Positions 18,128-28,929 of a DNA stretch of 64,000 nucleotides are shown here, one piece after another (within the stretch, counting starts at the first letter, position 1; every line of letters starts with the position of its first letter). The position numbers and the translations under genes were made by a program. The DNA is from 'Nostoc azollae' 0708. Its GTDB lineage: Bacteria; Cyanobacteriota; Cyanobacteriia; Cyanobacteriales; Nostocaceae. Location of the stretch: assembly GCF_000196515.1 (NCBI RefSeq), contig NC_014248.1, positions 4,530,001 through 4,594,000 of the forward strand. The letters run 5' to 3'. The notes under the pieces were generated by a model. The model made no database searches. It saw nothing but the letters and a program-made list of their open reading frames with translations, and was not told the DNA's origin.

Positions 18128-20689
18128 ATGATTTTCTCTATCAAACACAATCGTTGCCTTTATATTTGCTTAAGTATTGTGAGCTTGTGTTTAGCAGTTA
18201 CCATTACTCCTGCAAAACCATCTGTACTGATGCAGACAAATTCTACCTTCAATGTGTCATTATCAAATTCTCAATCCACTAACGGATTAGAACAGGGGCG
18301 TAACCTTTATCAATCAGGACGCTTTGCGGAGGCTGTAATAGCTTGGCAAAGAGCTGCAAACAATTACCATACTCAAGGTGATCGCACCAATGAAGCCCTA
18401 AGCTTGAGTTATCTGTCATTGGCACAACAGGAACTCAACCAATGGGAAGCTGCCAGACAATCTATCGAAAAAAGTGTGAAGATTTTGCAAACCGCTAAAC
18501 CTTCTTTTAATGCTATTATCTGGGCCCAAATACTGAATACCCAGGCAAATTTGGAACTAAGTACAGGTCAAACTGAAACTGCACTGGAAATTTGGCAACA
18601 AGCTCAAAAATATTATGAACAAGTGGGCGACAATATGGGCAGCTTGGGTAGTCAGATCAACCAAGCACAAGCCTTGCAAACTTTGGGATTTTACCGTCGC
18701 TCGAAACAGCATTTAGAAATGCTAACGCAAAAGTTAGCTGTGATGCCAGATTCGGAAATCAAAGTTAGTGGGTTGAGATCCCTGGGTTTAGCTCTGGACG
18801 CGATCGATGATAGCAAAAGCCAGCAAGTTTTAGAACAAAGTTTAGCCATAGCAAATAAAATTAAGGCTAAAACTCAGTTAAGTTCCATTCTGGTGATTTT
18901 AGGGAAAGTTGCCTCTGATTCCCAAGACTCGGAAGCAGCATTAAAGTACTTTAAAGACGCACAAACAACAGCTACGAACCCAAATGAACTTTTGCAAGCG
19001 CGTTTAGCTACTTTCAAAGTCTTGGTGGATTACGACAAACTAGAAGCTGAAACTTCCCTCGCACTTCAATTACAACAACAGTTGTTAGAACTACCACCTA
19101 GTCATAGTTCCCTCTACGCAGCAATTAATTTTGTGGCTACTTTAAATAGATTGGAAAAGCCTGAAAGAGTTCTACCAATTCCAGAACTAGCAAACCTGAT
19201 GTCAGTCACGGTTAAATCTGCACAACAAATTCAGGATGCTCCAGCCCAAGCCTATGCACTACATCAGTGGGGACAACTTTACCATCGTACAAATCAGTTG
19301 ACGAAGGCCAAGGAATTAGCCCAGAAATCCCTCAATATTGCCCGTCAACTCCAGGCTGACGATATCATTGCTCAATCCGCATGGCAGGTAGGACGATTAT
19401 ATAAGCAACAAGGCGATCACCCAGAGGCAATCAGAGCTTATACAGAAGCGATTAAGTCATTAAAGGCACTGCGAGGAGATATGGTTGCCGTTAACCCCGA
19501 TGTTCAATTTTCTTTCCGCGAAAGTGTAGAGCCTGTTTATCGGGAATTGGTAGGTTTACTTCTGGATGAAAAACCAACACAACCTGCTTTGATGCAAGCT
19601 CGTGAATTGATTGAGTCGCTGCAAATTGCCGAACTTGATAACTTTTTCCGCGAAGCTTGTTTAGATAAAGCGCAGCAGATTGACAACATTGATCCCACAG
19701 CCACAGTTATTTATCCCATTATTTTAAGCGATCGCCTCGCGGTGATTCTCTCCCAAGCTGGACAACCTCTGCGCTACTATGTGACGCATAAATCTCAAAC
19801 TGATATCGAACAAACACTCGATAATTTCTTAATAACTATCAACCCTGTTTCCGATTCCCAAGAACAAAGTCGATTGTCTCAACAAATTTATGATTGGCTG
19901 ATTAGTCCTCCTGAACAGGAACAAGCTTTGAAAAACACCAAAACATTAGTATTTGTGTTAGATGGTAAATTGCGAAACATACCCATAGCCGCCCTCTTTG
20001 ATGGTCAGCAATATCTGATTGAAAAATATGCTGTGGCTCTCTCTCCTGGGTTGCAACTGATGGCTGTCCAATCATTCCAGCAAACTAAAATTAAGGCGAT
20101 CGTTGCTGGTATAAGTGAATCGCGTAATGGCTTTAGTGCTTTACCTGGTGTTGAATTAGAAGTCAAGCAAATTTCCCAGACACTACCGTCTTCAATGTTA
20201 CTAAACCAGAAATTTACTAATCAATCCCTTGCCGACCGCGTCAAATCTAGTCGTGCCGATGTTATTCATTTGGCAACCCACGGACAGTTCAGTTCCCGTC
20301 TAGAAGAAACCTTTTTACTTACGTGGAATGGACAAGTGAATGTTCAAGAGTTGTCTGAACTCCTGAAAAATCATAGTGAGGATTCATCACAAGCGATCGA
20401 ATTATTGGTACTGAGTGCCTGTGACACCGCAGCCGGGGATGATCGTGCCGTTCTGGGATTAGCAGGCTTGGCTATCAAATCTGGAGCCCGTTCAACTATC
20501 GCCACTCTCTGGCCTGTCAAAGATAAAGCAGCTGAGATACTAATGACGCGCTTCTATGACTATCTGCGGCAGCCCAAAATCACTAAAGCTGAAGCACTAC
20601 GGCAAGCCCAGATCAACCTGATTCGCCAAACTGATTTCTACAATCCTTTCTTTTGGTCAGCCTTCGTTCTGGTTGGTAATTGGCTTTAG
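18128..20689 (+). CDS. Secreted TPR-CHAT (caspase-like) protein
   Basis: This 853-residue protein starts with a signal peptide (hydrophobic CLYICLSIVSLCLAVTI, then a likely cleavage near residue 30). Residues 50-470 are tetratricopeptide repeats (for example GRNLYQSGRFAEAVIAWQRA). The last 330 residues form a CHAT domain, a caspase-fold peptidase family. Its catalytic dyad is intact: His718 in HLATHGQF and Cys765 in LSACDTAAGDD. The frame is clean despite decayed neighbours. Similar genes stand next to DUF928, CHASE2 and hemagglutinin/TpsB genes in many filamentous cyanobacteria, which is also the order here. The substrate is unknown; a periplasmic proteolytic role linked to secretion is an inference. 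Confidence 0.88.
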   Translation: MIFSIKHNRCLYICLSIVSLCLAVTITPAKPSVLMQTNSTFNVSLSNSQSTNGLEQGRNLYQSGRFAEAVIAWQRAANNYHTQGDRTNEALSLSYLSLAQQELNQWEAARQSIEKSVKILQTAKPSFNAIIWAQILNTQANLELSTGQTETALEIWQQAQKYYEQVGDNMGSLGSQINQAQALQTLGFYRRSKQHLEMLTQKLAVMPDSEIKVSGLRSLGLALDAIDDSKSQQVLEQSLAIANKIKAKTQLSSILVILGKVASDSQDSEAALKYFKDAQTTATNPNELLQARLATFKVLVDYDKLEAETSLALQLQQQLLELPPSHSSLYAAINFVATLNRLEKPERVLPIPELANLMSVTVKSAQQIQDAPAQAYALHQWGQLYHRTNQLTKAKELAQKSLNIARQLQADDIIAQSAWQVGRLYKQQGDHPEAIRAYTEAIKSLKALRGDMVAVNPDVQFSFRESVEPVYRELVGLLLDEKPTQPALMQARELIESLQIAELDNFFREACLDKAQQIDNIDPTATVIYPIILSDRLAVILSQAGQPLRYYVTHKSQTDIEQTLDNFLITINPVSDSQEQSRLSQQIYDWLISPPEQEQALKNTKTLVFVLDGKLRNIPIAALFDGQQYLIEKYAVALSPGLQLMAVQSFQQTKIKAIVAGISESRNGFSALPGVELEVKQISQTLPSSMLLNQKFTNQSLADRVKSSRADVIHLATHGQFSSRLEETFLLTWNGQVNVQELSELLKNHSEDSSQAIELLVLSACDTAAGDDRAVLGLAGLAIKSGARSTIATLWPVKDKAAEILMTRFYDYLRQPKITKAEALRQAQINLIRQTDFYNPFFWSAFVLVGNWL

Positions 20690-21325
20690 TATACGTGATT
20701 GAAGTTAGGGGAATATCATACTTTGTACAATCTTTATATATTTCATAGAAATGCTTAGAAAGCGTATAGTTCAGTATTTAGGACTAAGAGTAAGCCACAA
20801 AATAAATGATCCTGTCTTGTCATGCTGAGTGTAGCGTTGGCGAAGGGTGGCTTAAGCCATAGCGAAAAGAAGCATTTCGGAGATTCTTCACTATCTCTTT
20901 CAGAGATGCTCCGCGAACCTTCAGAATGACATTGGGCATTTCTTTTTGTGGAGTTGTCTTAGATATAAGTGACTCATATGACTTGTGATGTTTTACTTTT
21001 TCTTGTGCTAACTTAGCCTAAACACAGTTTACTGAATAAAGCTAGAACTTATTCTAAATAGGAGTTTAAATTTTTTTAACCTAAGCTAAGCAAGTGTAGA
21101 GGTACAAAGTGATGTTATTTAGAGCCTTAAAATTCCTGCATTTCAGTGGAAAATTTCCATATTTATTTGAAAAAAAAATCTCAAATTGTATCATTTTTTG
21201 TTATGGGTAACATATGAATTTTATTTGTAAATTTTTTACAGTCGCTAAATATCTTAGTATAAGGTAAGGAGGAAAAAACTAATAATGTACTTAGTATTAC
21301 CTTTTGTCAAACAAGGATCTGAATC
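20690..21325. other. Intergenic region between CHAT and DUF928 genes
   Basis: It contains a dispersed palindromic repeat (20815-20935), then AT-rich DNA. A purine-rich AAGGAGGAAAAAAC at 21266-21279 lies about 45 bp before the DUF928 start. No gene is seen. Confidence 0.45.
20815..20935 (+). repeat. Dispersed palindromic repeat, copy 2
   Basis: It contains TTGTCATGCTGAG, GGAGATTCTTCACTATCTCT and TTCAGAATGACATT, related to the repeats at 13945-14024 and 59950-60013. TGTCAT and ATGACA at the two ends give it terminal symmetry. Confidence 0.6.
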
Positions 21326-22180
21326 ATGAAACCTCCATATTTATGTAGTATATTGAGCTTCATTGCTCTGCTGACTAGCGGTATATGGAACAGTGCCTAT
21401 GCTGTTACATTTACCCCACCAATCAATAATGGCGCTCCCAGACAAGCAAGTGGGGGAGCTTCCAGAGGCAACCTTTTTACACCTGCTCCTGGTCAAGGCG
21501 CTCCCAAACAGGCAAGTGGAGGGGCTTCCAGAGGCAACCTTTTTACATCTGCTCCTGATCAAGGCGCTCCTAAACAGGTAAGTGGAGGAGCTTCTCGTGT
21601 TGCTACTAACTACTTAAATCCTTCAATTGTACCAGCCGCAGGCCCAGCAGCCTTGACTGCCCTCTTACCCGAAAGCTTCAATGGCTCAACGGTGTCTGAA
21701 CGTCCTACAATTCTGGTATATCTACCTGCATCTAATGCAGAAGAAGTTCTATTCAGTCTCAAAAATGAAACTGGCAATACACAGTATCAAATGACCATTC
21801 CTGTTGCAGAGAAAACTGGGGTGCTCTCAATCAAATTACCTACAGATGCACCAGGTTTAGCCGTGGGAAAAGACTACCAATGGTTTCTGGCGCTGAAAGT
21901 GAATGGGAAACTCAGTCCTAGTACGCCTTACGTCGATGGTTGGATTCAGCGTATCCAACCTACTGCTGAAGTGACAACAGCGATGCAGGAAAAGGATGGT
22001 TTGAGACGAGCAAATACTTTTTGTAAATCTGGAGTTTGGTATGACTGTGTGGAAACACTGGCCAAACTGTACATCTCCCAACCCAACAATGTAAATATCG
22101 TCAAACATTGGGAAGAACTCCTCTCCTCCGTTAGCTTGAAGGAGATTGTCAAAGCTCCATTATTAGCATCTCCTAATTAG
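21326..22180 (+). CDS. DUF928 family exported protein
   Basis: This 284-residue protein has a signal peptide (LCSILSFIALLTSGIWNSAYA). A low-complexity region follows with nearly three copies of GAPKQASGGASRGNLFT, then a DUF928 domain from about residue 110: SERPTILVYLPAS, EEVLFSLKNETG, YQWFLALKVNG and DGWIQRI. DUF928 proteins are found almost only in cyanobacteria and their biochemical role is not known. They tend to lie beside CHAT and CHASE2 genes, as here. The gene is intact and probably exported to the periplasm or envelope. Confidence 0.85.
   Translation: MKPPYLCSILSFIALLTSGIWNSAYAVTFTPPINNGAPRQASGGASRGNLFTPAPGQGAPKQASGGASRGNLFTSAPDQGAPKQVSGGASRVATNYLNPSIVPAAGPAALTALLPESFNGSTVSERPTILVYLPASNAEEVLFSLKNETGNTQYQMTIPVAEKTGVLSIKLPTDAPGLAVGKDYQWFLALKVNGKLSPSTPYVDGWIQRIQPTAEVTTAMQEKDGLRRANTFCKSGVWYDCVETLAKLYISQPNNVNIVKHWEELLSSVSLKEIVKAPLLASPN
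21431..21604 (+). repeat. 66-bp in-frame tandem repeat within the DUF928 gene
   Basis: Two full 66-bp units (21431-21496 and 21497-21562) and a partial third start with GGCGCTCC. Each full unit encodes 22 residues and differs from its neighbour at a few bases. It lies in the linker between signal peptide and folded domain. Confidence 0.9.
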
Positions 22181-22286
22181 GGACTAGTACAGTACGGCGT
22201 AAATAAACCAAACATTTCAAATCTTTGAAAAGCTTACGCCGTATTCATTTTGACTTTTGAATTTTGACTTATGCCCTGCGGTAGTA

Positions 22287-22393
22287 GTAGTCTGTCAAAT
22301 AGATTTTGATGGGTTGCGAAAATCTAGAAGCTTTGTATTTTATAAATATCTTTTGGCAAATCTATATCCCTCATTTAGTTCTTGACAGACTAC
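22287..22393. mobile_element. 107-bp MITE derived from an IS630-family element
   Basis: The ends GTAGTCTGTCAA and TTGACAGACTAC are near-perfect inverted repeats, flanked by TA on both sides. They match the ends of the IS630 element at 14031 (GTAGTCTGCCAA). The interior is non-coding and AT-rich, so it could move only with a transposase supplied in trans. Confidence 0.75.
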
Positions 22394-22638
22394 TAGGGAC
22401 TGGGGTTAAGGAAAATTTATTCCTGACACCCAATCCCTAATTTCCAATATTAATCAATATTAATGACAACTTGCGGAATAAACATAAAATCCTTATAGAT
22501 TAATAACTTTAGGATTATTCGAGCTAGAGAAAATGGGAAAAATAAGGCTTGATAAGTAGGAAGGCACAAAAAAACCGTAGACGCGCAGCAGCTTCTCGGA
22601 GATTAGTATATTACGAAAAGTAAAATTGACCAAAACCT

Positions 22639-22813
22639 ATTGCATGAGTCCCTCTTGCCCTTCGGGTTCTCCAGTCACTCCCTGGGGGAAGGCGAAGCGC
22701 CTACATGGGGGAAACCACGCCACTGGGTTTATGCCGGGAAACCCGTCCACCGCAGTGGCTCCCCAAGACCGCGCTGGTTCACCTCTTGCCTTGTCATAAC
22801 GACAATTTTTAAC
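22639..22813 (+). repeat. 170-bp GC-rich repeat, plus-oriented copy
   Basis: This non-coding repeat contains GGGGGAAGGCGAAGCGCCTA and CGGGAAACCCGTCC, and ends GTCATAACGACAATTTTTAA. A copy about 90% alike by eye lies in opposite orientation at 29804-29969. It is more GC-rich than its surroundings. Confidence 0.8.
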
Positions 22814-22983
22814 GCCAACCTACTTAGTATAAAAATTCAAACACTTTTTAAGGTTTTAAATAATTTTGAAAACTCTTTCACTTCTCTTCCTAACTCCTGA
22901 TTTCTACTTCATGGCTTACGCCACGCTACGCTATCACGAAAAAACTTTTTTAACAAACCCTCACTCAAGCGTGTCACGGAAAT

Positions 22984-25821
22984 ATGTGGCGTAAATTCCA
23001 AGCTTTCATCCATCGTACTCGTAGCGTTTTTATTATTACTCCTAGTGTTGCCCTGACAGTAATTGTTGGGGAGTTGTTGGGAATTTTCAATTTGCCTGAG
23101 TGGAAACTTCGTGATGAATGGGTGCGAATGCGTTCGTGTGAAGCAGGCACTTTTCTGTGGTGTTCGCCCAATACATTAGCTAACGAAATCGTCATTGTCA
23201 CAATTGATGAAGATGATATCCATTCAGTGGGTAAATGGCCAGTTCCAGATAGGTCACTAGCACAATTACTGGAAATAATCCGAGCGCAACAACCCCGCGT
23301 TATCGGCTTGGATCTCTATCGGGATTTACCAGAAGGTAATGGTTATGAACAACTCGTCGAAATTTTCCGCACTACTTCTAATTTGATTGGTGTTGAAAAA
23401 ATTAGCGGTGAGCGTGTCAAACCACCACCGGAACTGAAAAAAGAGCAAGTAGGATTAGCCGATTTGTTGTTGGATGGTGATCGCCATGTGCGCCGCGCCC
23501 TCTTGACAGCGAACGATGCCCAAGCAAACGACCAACCCAAAGGAGGATTGGCAACCCTTGTAGCAATCAAGTACCTGGAATCCGAAAACATCAGCTTAAA
23601 ATCCGTTGATGCAAAGCGACAGAAGTTTAGCCTGGGCAAGCAAATCTACTTACCAATAGGAAATAAAGTAGCAGGGTATACCGAATTTGATTTAGGAGGC
23701 TATCAAATTCTCCTCAATTGGTATGGTTCGGAAACTGCGTTTCACAGGGTTGCCATGCGCGATGTGTTAGCAGGAAAAATTCCCCCAGACCTGATGCGTG
23801 ATCGCATGGTATTTATTGGGTCAACCGCTGTCAGTATCAAAGACTTCTTTGACACACCATTCAGCTCTTCCTTGATTTCTATCCAAAAACCTGCATCTGG
23901 TGAAGCAACACCTGGGATTGTGATCCATGCCAATATTGCCCATCAACTAGTGCGAGGGGCAAAAACAGGGAAAGGCAACCTGCATGGTCTTTCTGGTATA
24001 GCTGCGTCGCTTTGGATTATTTTGTGGTCTGTAATTGGTTCTAGTGGTAGTTGGTGGTTAGTCAGTGCGCGTAAGGGAAGACAGATTCCTGGGGGAAAAA
24101 TTCTTTGGGCAACTGTATCCATAAGTGCAGGATTGCTGGGGGGTGGCTACGGAATGTTTTTACATGGTGTTTTGATTCCAGTGACACCCTCCTTAGCTAG
24201 CTTTATCATCTGTGTAATTGCCACAACTAATACCTATAAACAACAGAAGTTAGAAGAAACTAATCAGCAACTAGAAATTGCCAATGGTCAACTTTTAGAT
24301 TATTCCAAAACTCTGGAGTTAAAAGTTGAAGAGCGAACTTATGAACTACTGGAAGCCAAGCAAGGAGCTGATGCTGCTTGCTTGGCCAAGAGCGAGTTTC
24401 TAGCAAATATGAGCCACGAGCTACGTACACCGCTTAATGGTATCCTTGGTTTTGCTCAGGTGCTGGAGGTATCACCAACTATGGAACAGAAAGATCGAGA
24501 AGGCGTGAACATTATTTACCAATGCGGTTCACATCTCTTATTGTTGATTAATGATATTCTCGACCTGTCAAAAATAGAAGCTCGTAAATTCGAACTGGTG
24601 GCAACTAATGTACATCTGCCCAGCTTTTTACATGGTGTGAGCGAGATTTGTAGTATCCGAGCAGAGCAGAAGGGAATTGCATTTCATGTCTCCATAAGTG
24701 ATCGCTTACCAGTTGTCATTCAAGTAGATGAGAAGCGGTTACGCCAAGTCTTGATCAACTTACTAGGCAACGCTATCAAATTTACAGATGATGGTAGTGT
24801 CACATTCAAAGCAGATTTCATAGAGCCAGAGTTTCAACAAATAACAAATGAAACTACACAAATAACATATCAGAAGATTCGCTTCCAGATAGAAGATACA
24901 GGTATCGGGATGTCATCAGACCAATTAGAGAAAATATTTTTGGCCTTTGAACAAGTAGGTGAAGTGGGACGGAAATCTGAAGGTACTGGTTTGGGATTAG
25001 CAATTAGTCAAAGAATCGCGGAACTGATGGGTAGCCCAATTCAAGTACATAGTCAGCTGGGTAAAGGTAGTCTATTTTGGCTGGATTTGACAGTACCCGT
25101 ACCAGTTTGCCATGACTGGCAGACATCGGGTTACGCCCCAACCCACCAGAAAGTCATCGGTATTCGGGGTAGTACACCACAAATTTTGATTATCGATGAT
25201 GATGGCAACCACCGTTCTATCCTGAACTGTCTGCTAGAAAACATTGGCTGTCAAATTCTAGAAGCAAGCGATGGTAAACAGGGACTACAAATGGTAAACC
25301 AATATCACCCAGATGTGATTTTGCTTGATTTAGCTATGCCTAATATGGATGGCTTGGAGCTAATGGTTCACCTGCAAGAGAATCCACAAACTAGTTCTAT
25401 TCCAATCATTGTCTCTACAGCGAGTGTATTCGAGGAAAATCGGCAACAGAGTTTGCAGGCCGGAGCAACAGCGTTCTTACCCAAACCCCTGCAAATTGAT
25501 GAACTATTCAATGTCCTGCAATCGCTGCTAAAAGTCGAGTGGATTTATGCCCAATCTCCAGATTTACGATCTTCTTATCAATCTCAGCATAAAAATAGTG
25601 ATGAATTACTTCTACCATCACAGGATGTTTTACAGCAACTCTATCATTTGGCGATGATGGGAGATATATCGGAGATTGAGGGAATAATAGAAGAGCTAAT
25701 TCAGCAAAACAGTCAGCTAGCTCCCTTCACCACTGAAATGAGCAAACTTGCTGCCAACTTCCAAACTACAAAAATTTGTCAGTTCCTGAAATCATTTGTT
25801 ACTGGGGAGTCACATCAATGA
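22984..25821 (+). CDS. CHASE2-domain hybrid histidine kinase with receiver domain
   Basis: This is a 945-residue membrane sensor. A first membrane helix (residues 17-38) is followed by an extracytoplasmic CHASE2 domain to about residue 330 ([46 protein letters not shown]). Three further hydrophobic helices (340-425) and a coiled coil lead to the kinase: H-box [16 protein letters not shown] with His at about 477, N-box NLLGNAIKF, and [10 protein letters not shown] receiver follows ([10 protein letters not shown]; Asp782 in [11 protein letters not shown]; Lys in PKPL). The ligand is unknown. Its stop overlaps the next gene (ATGA), so the two are co-translated and probably form one phosphorelay. 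Confidence 0.92.
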   Translation: MWRKFQAFIHRTRSVFIITPSVALTVIVGELLGIFNLPEWKLRDEWVRMRSCEAGTFLWCSPNTLANEIVIVTIDEDDIHSVGKWPVPDRSLAQLLEIIRAQQPRVIGLDLYRDLPEGNGYEQLVEIFRTTSNLIGVEKISGERVKPPPELKKEQVGLADLLLDGDRHVRRALLTANDAQANDQPKGGLATLVAIKYLESENISLKSVDAKRQKFSLGKQIYLPIGNKVAGYTEFDLGGYQILLNWYGSETAFHRVAMRDVLAGKIPPDLMRDRMVFIGSTAVSIKDFFDTPFSSSLISIQKPASGEATPGIVIHANIAHQLVRGAKTGKGNLHGLSGIAASLWIILWSVIGSSGSWWLVSARKGRQIPGGKILWATVSISAGLLGGGYGMFLHGVLIPVTPSLASFIICVIATTNTYKQQKLEETNQQLEIANGQLLDYSKTLELKVEERTYELLEAKQGADAACLAKSEFLANMSHELRTPLNGILGFAQVLEVSPTMEQKDREGVNIIYQCGSHLLLLINDILDLSKIEARKFELVATNVHLPSFLHGVSEICSIRAEQKGIAFHVSISDRLPVVIQVDEKRLRQVLINLLGNAIKFTDDGSVTFKADFIEPEFQQITNETTQITYQKIRFQIEDTGIGMSSDQLEKIFLAFEQVGEVGRKSEGTGLGLAISQRIAELMGSPIQVHSQLGKGSLFWLDLTVPVPVCHDWQTSGYAPTHQKVIGIRGSTPQILIIDDDGNHRSILNCLLENIGCQILEASDGKQGLQMVNQYHPDVILLDLAMPNMDGLELMVHLQENPQTSSIPIIVSTASVFEENRQQSLQAGATAFLPKPLQIDELFNVLQSLLKVEWIYAQSPDLRSSYQSQHKNSDELLLPSQDVLQQLYHLAMMGDISEIEGIIEELIQQNSQLAPFTTEMSKLAANFQTTKICQFLKSFVTGESHQ

Positions 25822-27131
25822 TCACCAAACCACTTTTGAAAACAACATACGTCCTTTTGGTAGATGACAATCCCAATAATCTCAAAGTTTTATCAGAAGC
25901 AATTCAGCGATGTGGTTGGAAAGCTCTGATGGCGACGGATGGAGAGTCAGCGATCAGACAAACAGAATATGCTCATCCTGATTTGATTCTCCTCGATGTA
26001 ATGATGCCAGGTCTGGATGGATTTGAAACTTGTCGTAGATTAAAAGCCAATCCCCTCACTTACAATACCCCGGTCATTTTCATGACTGCCTTATGCGATC
26101 CTACAGACAAAGTTAAAGGACTGGAAATTGGTGCAGTTGACTACATTACCAAACCCTTCCAACATGAAGAAGTCATTGCTAGATTAAAGTTACACCTAAA
26201 AATATCCAATCTCACCCGTACCCTAGAACAAAGAGTCCAAGAACGCACCGCAGAGTTAACCCAATCTCTACAACAGTTAAAACAAACCCAACTACAACTC
26301 ATCCAAAGTGAGAAAATGTCCACTCTTGGACAACTTGTTGCAGGTATAGGTCATGAGATTAATAACCCCATTGGTTTTATTAGTGGAAATTGCTATCACA
26401 TTGAGGAATATGTTAAGGACATCCTTCGTTTAGTAAATCTCCAACAGCAAAAATTACCACATCTAGACCCGGAAATTGAAGAACTCCTTGAAGAAATTGA
26501 TTTAGAGTATCTGATAGAGGATTTACCAAAAATTCTCCTATCAATGCATCAGGGAATTGATCGTCTTAAGGACATCAGCCTTTCTCTCAGAACCTTTGCC
26601 CGATCTGATATCTCATCTAAAGTGGAGTTTCAGATTCATGAAGGGATGGATAGTACCTTAATGTTATTGAAACATCGACTCAAAAATCAAGGTAATCGCC
26701 CCACAATCGAGGTTGTTAGGCAATATGGTACTTTGCCTTCCATCATTTGCTATCCCGGACAGATGAACCAGGTATTTATGAACATTATCGCCAATGCGAT
26801 TGATGCCTTTGATGACTTGCATCAAAACCATTTAGATCAGGAGATAGCTGTTTGTTATCCTCACACCATCACGATCACTACATCGGTCGATAATGAGGAA
26901 CGAAATGTTGCAATTTGCATTGAAGATAATGCTATTGGTATGCCACCTGATGTGCAAGCTAGAATTTTTGAGCCCTCTTTTACAACTAAGGTTGTGGGTA
27001 AAGGAACTGGTCTAGGGTTAGCTATCAGCTACCAAATTGTTGTCGATAAACACAATGGAGAAATCAATTGCTTTTCAACTTTTGGCAAAGGAACGAAATT
27101 TATTATTACTCTGCCAAATTCGAGAAATTAA
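25818..27131 (+). CDS. Receiver-linked histidine kinase (REC-coiled coil-HK)
   Basis: From ATG 25818 the product is 437 residues. The start overlaps the upstream stop as ATGA, with GGGGAG just upstream, so this start is clear. The N-terminal receiver has [11 protein letters not shown], the acceptor Asp60 in [15 protein letters not shown] and TKPF. A coiled coil (about 125-165) leads to a kinase with its His at about 179 in GHEINNP and the ATP site in [17 protein letters not shown] and [11 protein letters not shown]. Proteins of this type follow hybrid kinases in cyanobacterial phosphorelays. No DNA-binding output domain is seen here or next door. Confidence 0.92.
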   Translation: MITKPLLKTTYVLLVDDNPNNLKVLSEAIQRCGWKALMATDGESAIRQTEYAHPDLILLDVMMPGLDGFETCRRLKANPLTYNTPVIFMTALCDPTDKVKGLEIGAVDYITKPFQHEEVIARLKLHLKISNLTRTLEQRVQERTAELTQSLQQLKQTQLQLIQSEKMSTLGQLVAGIGHEINNPIGFISGNCYHIEEYVKDILRLVNLQQQKLPHLDPEIEELLEEIDLEYLIEDLPKILLSMHQGIDRLKDISLSLRTFARSDISSKVEFQIHEGMDSTLMLLKHRLKNQGNRPTIEVVRQYGTLPSIICYPGQMNQVFMNIIANAIDAFDDLHQNHLDQEIAVCYPHTITITTSVDNEERNVAICIEDNAIGMPPDVQARIFEPSFTTKVVGKGTGLGLAISYQIVVDKHNGEINCFSTFGKGTKFIITLPNSRN

Positions 27132-27171
27132 ATAGTGGATAATATCCTTAATATCCTGTAGAAACAGAAGG

Positions 27172-28929
27172 TCAAAATGGCGAATACTGCACGGAGAAGT
27201 ACAATCCATTTTCCTGAAGCGAGCGCTTTTCGCTATCTACTGATGTGAGAGGAATACCCCAATCCAGACGGGTTGAGAAGTTATTACTCTGTTTCCACAG
27301 TAGTCCTAACCCAGTACCAACTAACATACTAGGTGATGGATTGTCACCCTTAGTATTCCAGCCCTGACCCACGTCGATGAATGGGGTCAGTTGTAGCAAT
27401 CCTCCCAGATTGGAGGTATGCAAAATTGGCAACCGAAATTCAGCTGAAAATAATATGCCATTGTCAGTAAGTAATGTATCTTGGCGATAGCCTCGTACAC
27501 TTAGTTGTCCACCAATGCCAAATTGCTCGAAAGGCACGACAGTATCTGCTGCTAGTTGTAAATCGCCCTTAGCTAAAAACAGAGTGTCTGGTGCTAACTG
27601 TTGCACCCACTGTGCCTGTCCTCGCCACGCGAAAAAGCGGCTATCTGGCTTATCTTCATTGACATTAGCCTCGAACCAATCTACCCCCAAACTAAATTGC
27701 GATCGCACTGCAATAACTTGCTGATTACTGCGTTGGTTATACTCCTGAGTAAAACGCAGGACAGAAATCTTAGTTTTTCCGTCCGCATCTGCACCGACGT
27801 ATAAAGGAAACCCGCCAATATCATTAAGACCTAACTCAGTGTGGCTTTCTTGGTGTGATAACGATAGTTCCACTGCCAATTCCTGGGTTGGCTTTTGTAT
27901 CAGTGGTTGCCGATAGCCGAATTCGTAAGACCTAGTGTGTGATTGAATATCAAGGATGCTGAACGGTTCTTCAATTACATGATTCCATCCTTGGTTAAAA
28001 CCAAACCAGACAGTACCATTGCCAGCGTTAATCGGTAGTTTGTAATTCAGATTGATTGTATCACTGCCATCGGTATTAGTGTATCCCACACTGAGCGTGT
28101 CCCCTAAACCTAGTAAATTGGCTTCTTTGAAATCCACACCCTGACGAAAACTACCGACACTAGGTGATCGCCCATTATCTAAAGTTGTTATGAGTGAGAC
28201 AGTGTCAGCTTCTTGAACCTCTACTTGCAATATATTGCTGCCGGGATGCACACCCATCTGTAACTCAGCTGACAAGTTTTGAATGCGCGGATCGAGGCGG
28301 AGGAGTTGCAGCTTTTCGATTAAGCGCGGTATATTCAAGGGTTTACCAGCACCTATTCGGATGCGCTCGCGAATGTATTGACTACGCAATTGCCGATTAC
28401 CAACGATTTTAATTTCTGATAAACTGCCCTCTACCACCTGAAGTTTAAGGACTCCAGCTTCTAATGTCTGTGGTGTAATTAAAGCCCCTGTTGTGACATA
28501 ACCATGGTCAGTGTATAGCTTAGTGATGGCATCTTTAATTTGCAATATCTCTACAAAGGAGACCTCCCGTCCGACAAAGGGAGATGTAATCGCCGCAAAC
28601 TGTTTTGGTGTGAAAACTGTACTACCGACAACTTTAATGCGATCAACCTGGAATTTGGTATTAGCATCATCCTCTCCTGGTGCTGGCTGTTCCGGTAGTG
28701 GCACAAGTGGAAGTAATTGCTCCTGATCTGATGGTTGAGGTAACACATCCGACAGTAAGGGAGCAACAGGAATATCTTCTAAGCGTCCAGATGGTGAAGT
28801 CGGAGAATTGGAAGTTTGAGCGTTTGCTTGATGGTAGCTGCATAATACCGCTGCTAGAATCAAGCCCAGTTTTAGAAGTTTTAGTTTAAAGATGAAATTT
28901 AACAACTTGTTTAATGTTGGTTGAGACAA
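27172..28929 (-). CDS. Two-partner secretion outer-membrane transporter (ShlB/FhaC/HecB, TpsB)
   Basis: This 585-residue protein starts with a signal peptide (LKLGLILAAVLCSYHQANAQ) and a Pro-rich linker. POTRA modules follow (FQVDRIKVVGSTVFTPKQF; KLQVVEGSLSEIKIVGNRQL), then a C-terminal 16-strand beta-barrel ending in an aromatic residue (YFSVQYSPF). The barrel shows the family's VRGYRQDTL motif (GGQLSVRGYRQ) and ALGLGLLWK-like strands. TpsB proteins export hemagglutinin-like TpsA substrates across the outer membrane. The frame is intact, but the two TpsA genes beside it, divergently placed, are pseudogenes. It must use a substrate encoded elsewhere or be a recent orphan. Confidence 0.92.
   Translation of the reverse strand: MSQPTLNKLLNFIFKLKLLKLGLILAAVLCSYHQANAQTSNSPTSPSGRLEDIPVAPLLSDVLPQPSDQEQLLPLVPLPEQPAPGEDDANTKFQVDRIKVVGSTVFTPKQFAAITSPFVGREVSFVEILQIKDAITKLYTDHGYVTTGALITPQTLEAGVLKLQVVEGSLSEIKIVGNRQLRSQYIRERIRIGAGKPLNIPRLIEKLQLLRLDPRIQNLSAELQMGVHPGSNILQVEVQEADTVSLITTLDNGRSPSVGSFRQGVDFKEANLLGLGDTLSVGYTNTDGSDTINLNYKLPINAGNGTVWFGFNQGWNHVIEEPFSILDIQSHTRSYEFGYRQPLIQKPTQELAVELSLSHQESHTELGLNDIGGFPLYVGADADGKTKISVLRFTQEYNQRSNQQVIAVRSQFSLGVDWFEANVNEDKPDSRFFAWRGQAQWVQQLAPDTLFLAKGDLQLAADTVVPFEQFGIGGQLSVRGYRQDTLLTDNGILFSAEFRLPILHTSNLGGLLQLTPFIDVGQGWNTKGDNPSPSMLVGTGLGLLWKQSNNFSTRLDWGIPLTSVDSEKRSLQENGLYFSVQYSPF

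Larger units (their letters stand above)
22181..22983. other. Non-coding region with MITE and palindromic repeats
   Basis: It holds an IS630-type MITE (22287-22393), one copy of a 170-bp inverted repeat (22639-22813) and a short ATGGCTTACGCCACGC repeat (22912-22940). I see no gene. Confidence 0.5.

Noticed and set aside
22640-22900. Open frame of 86 codons over the GC-rich repeat (and a similar one at 29722-29967)
   Set aside because: The shared text follows the repeat in both orientations and has no family resemblance; its length and ends differ. It is a frame over a non-coding repeat.
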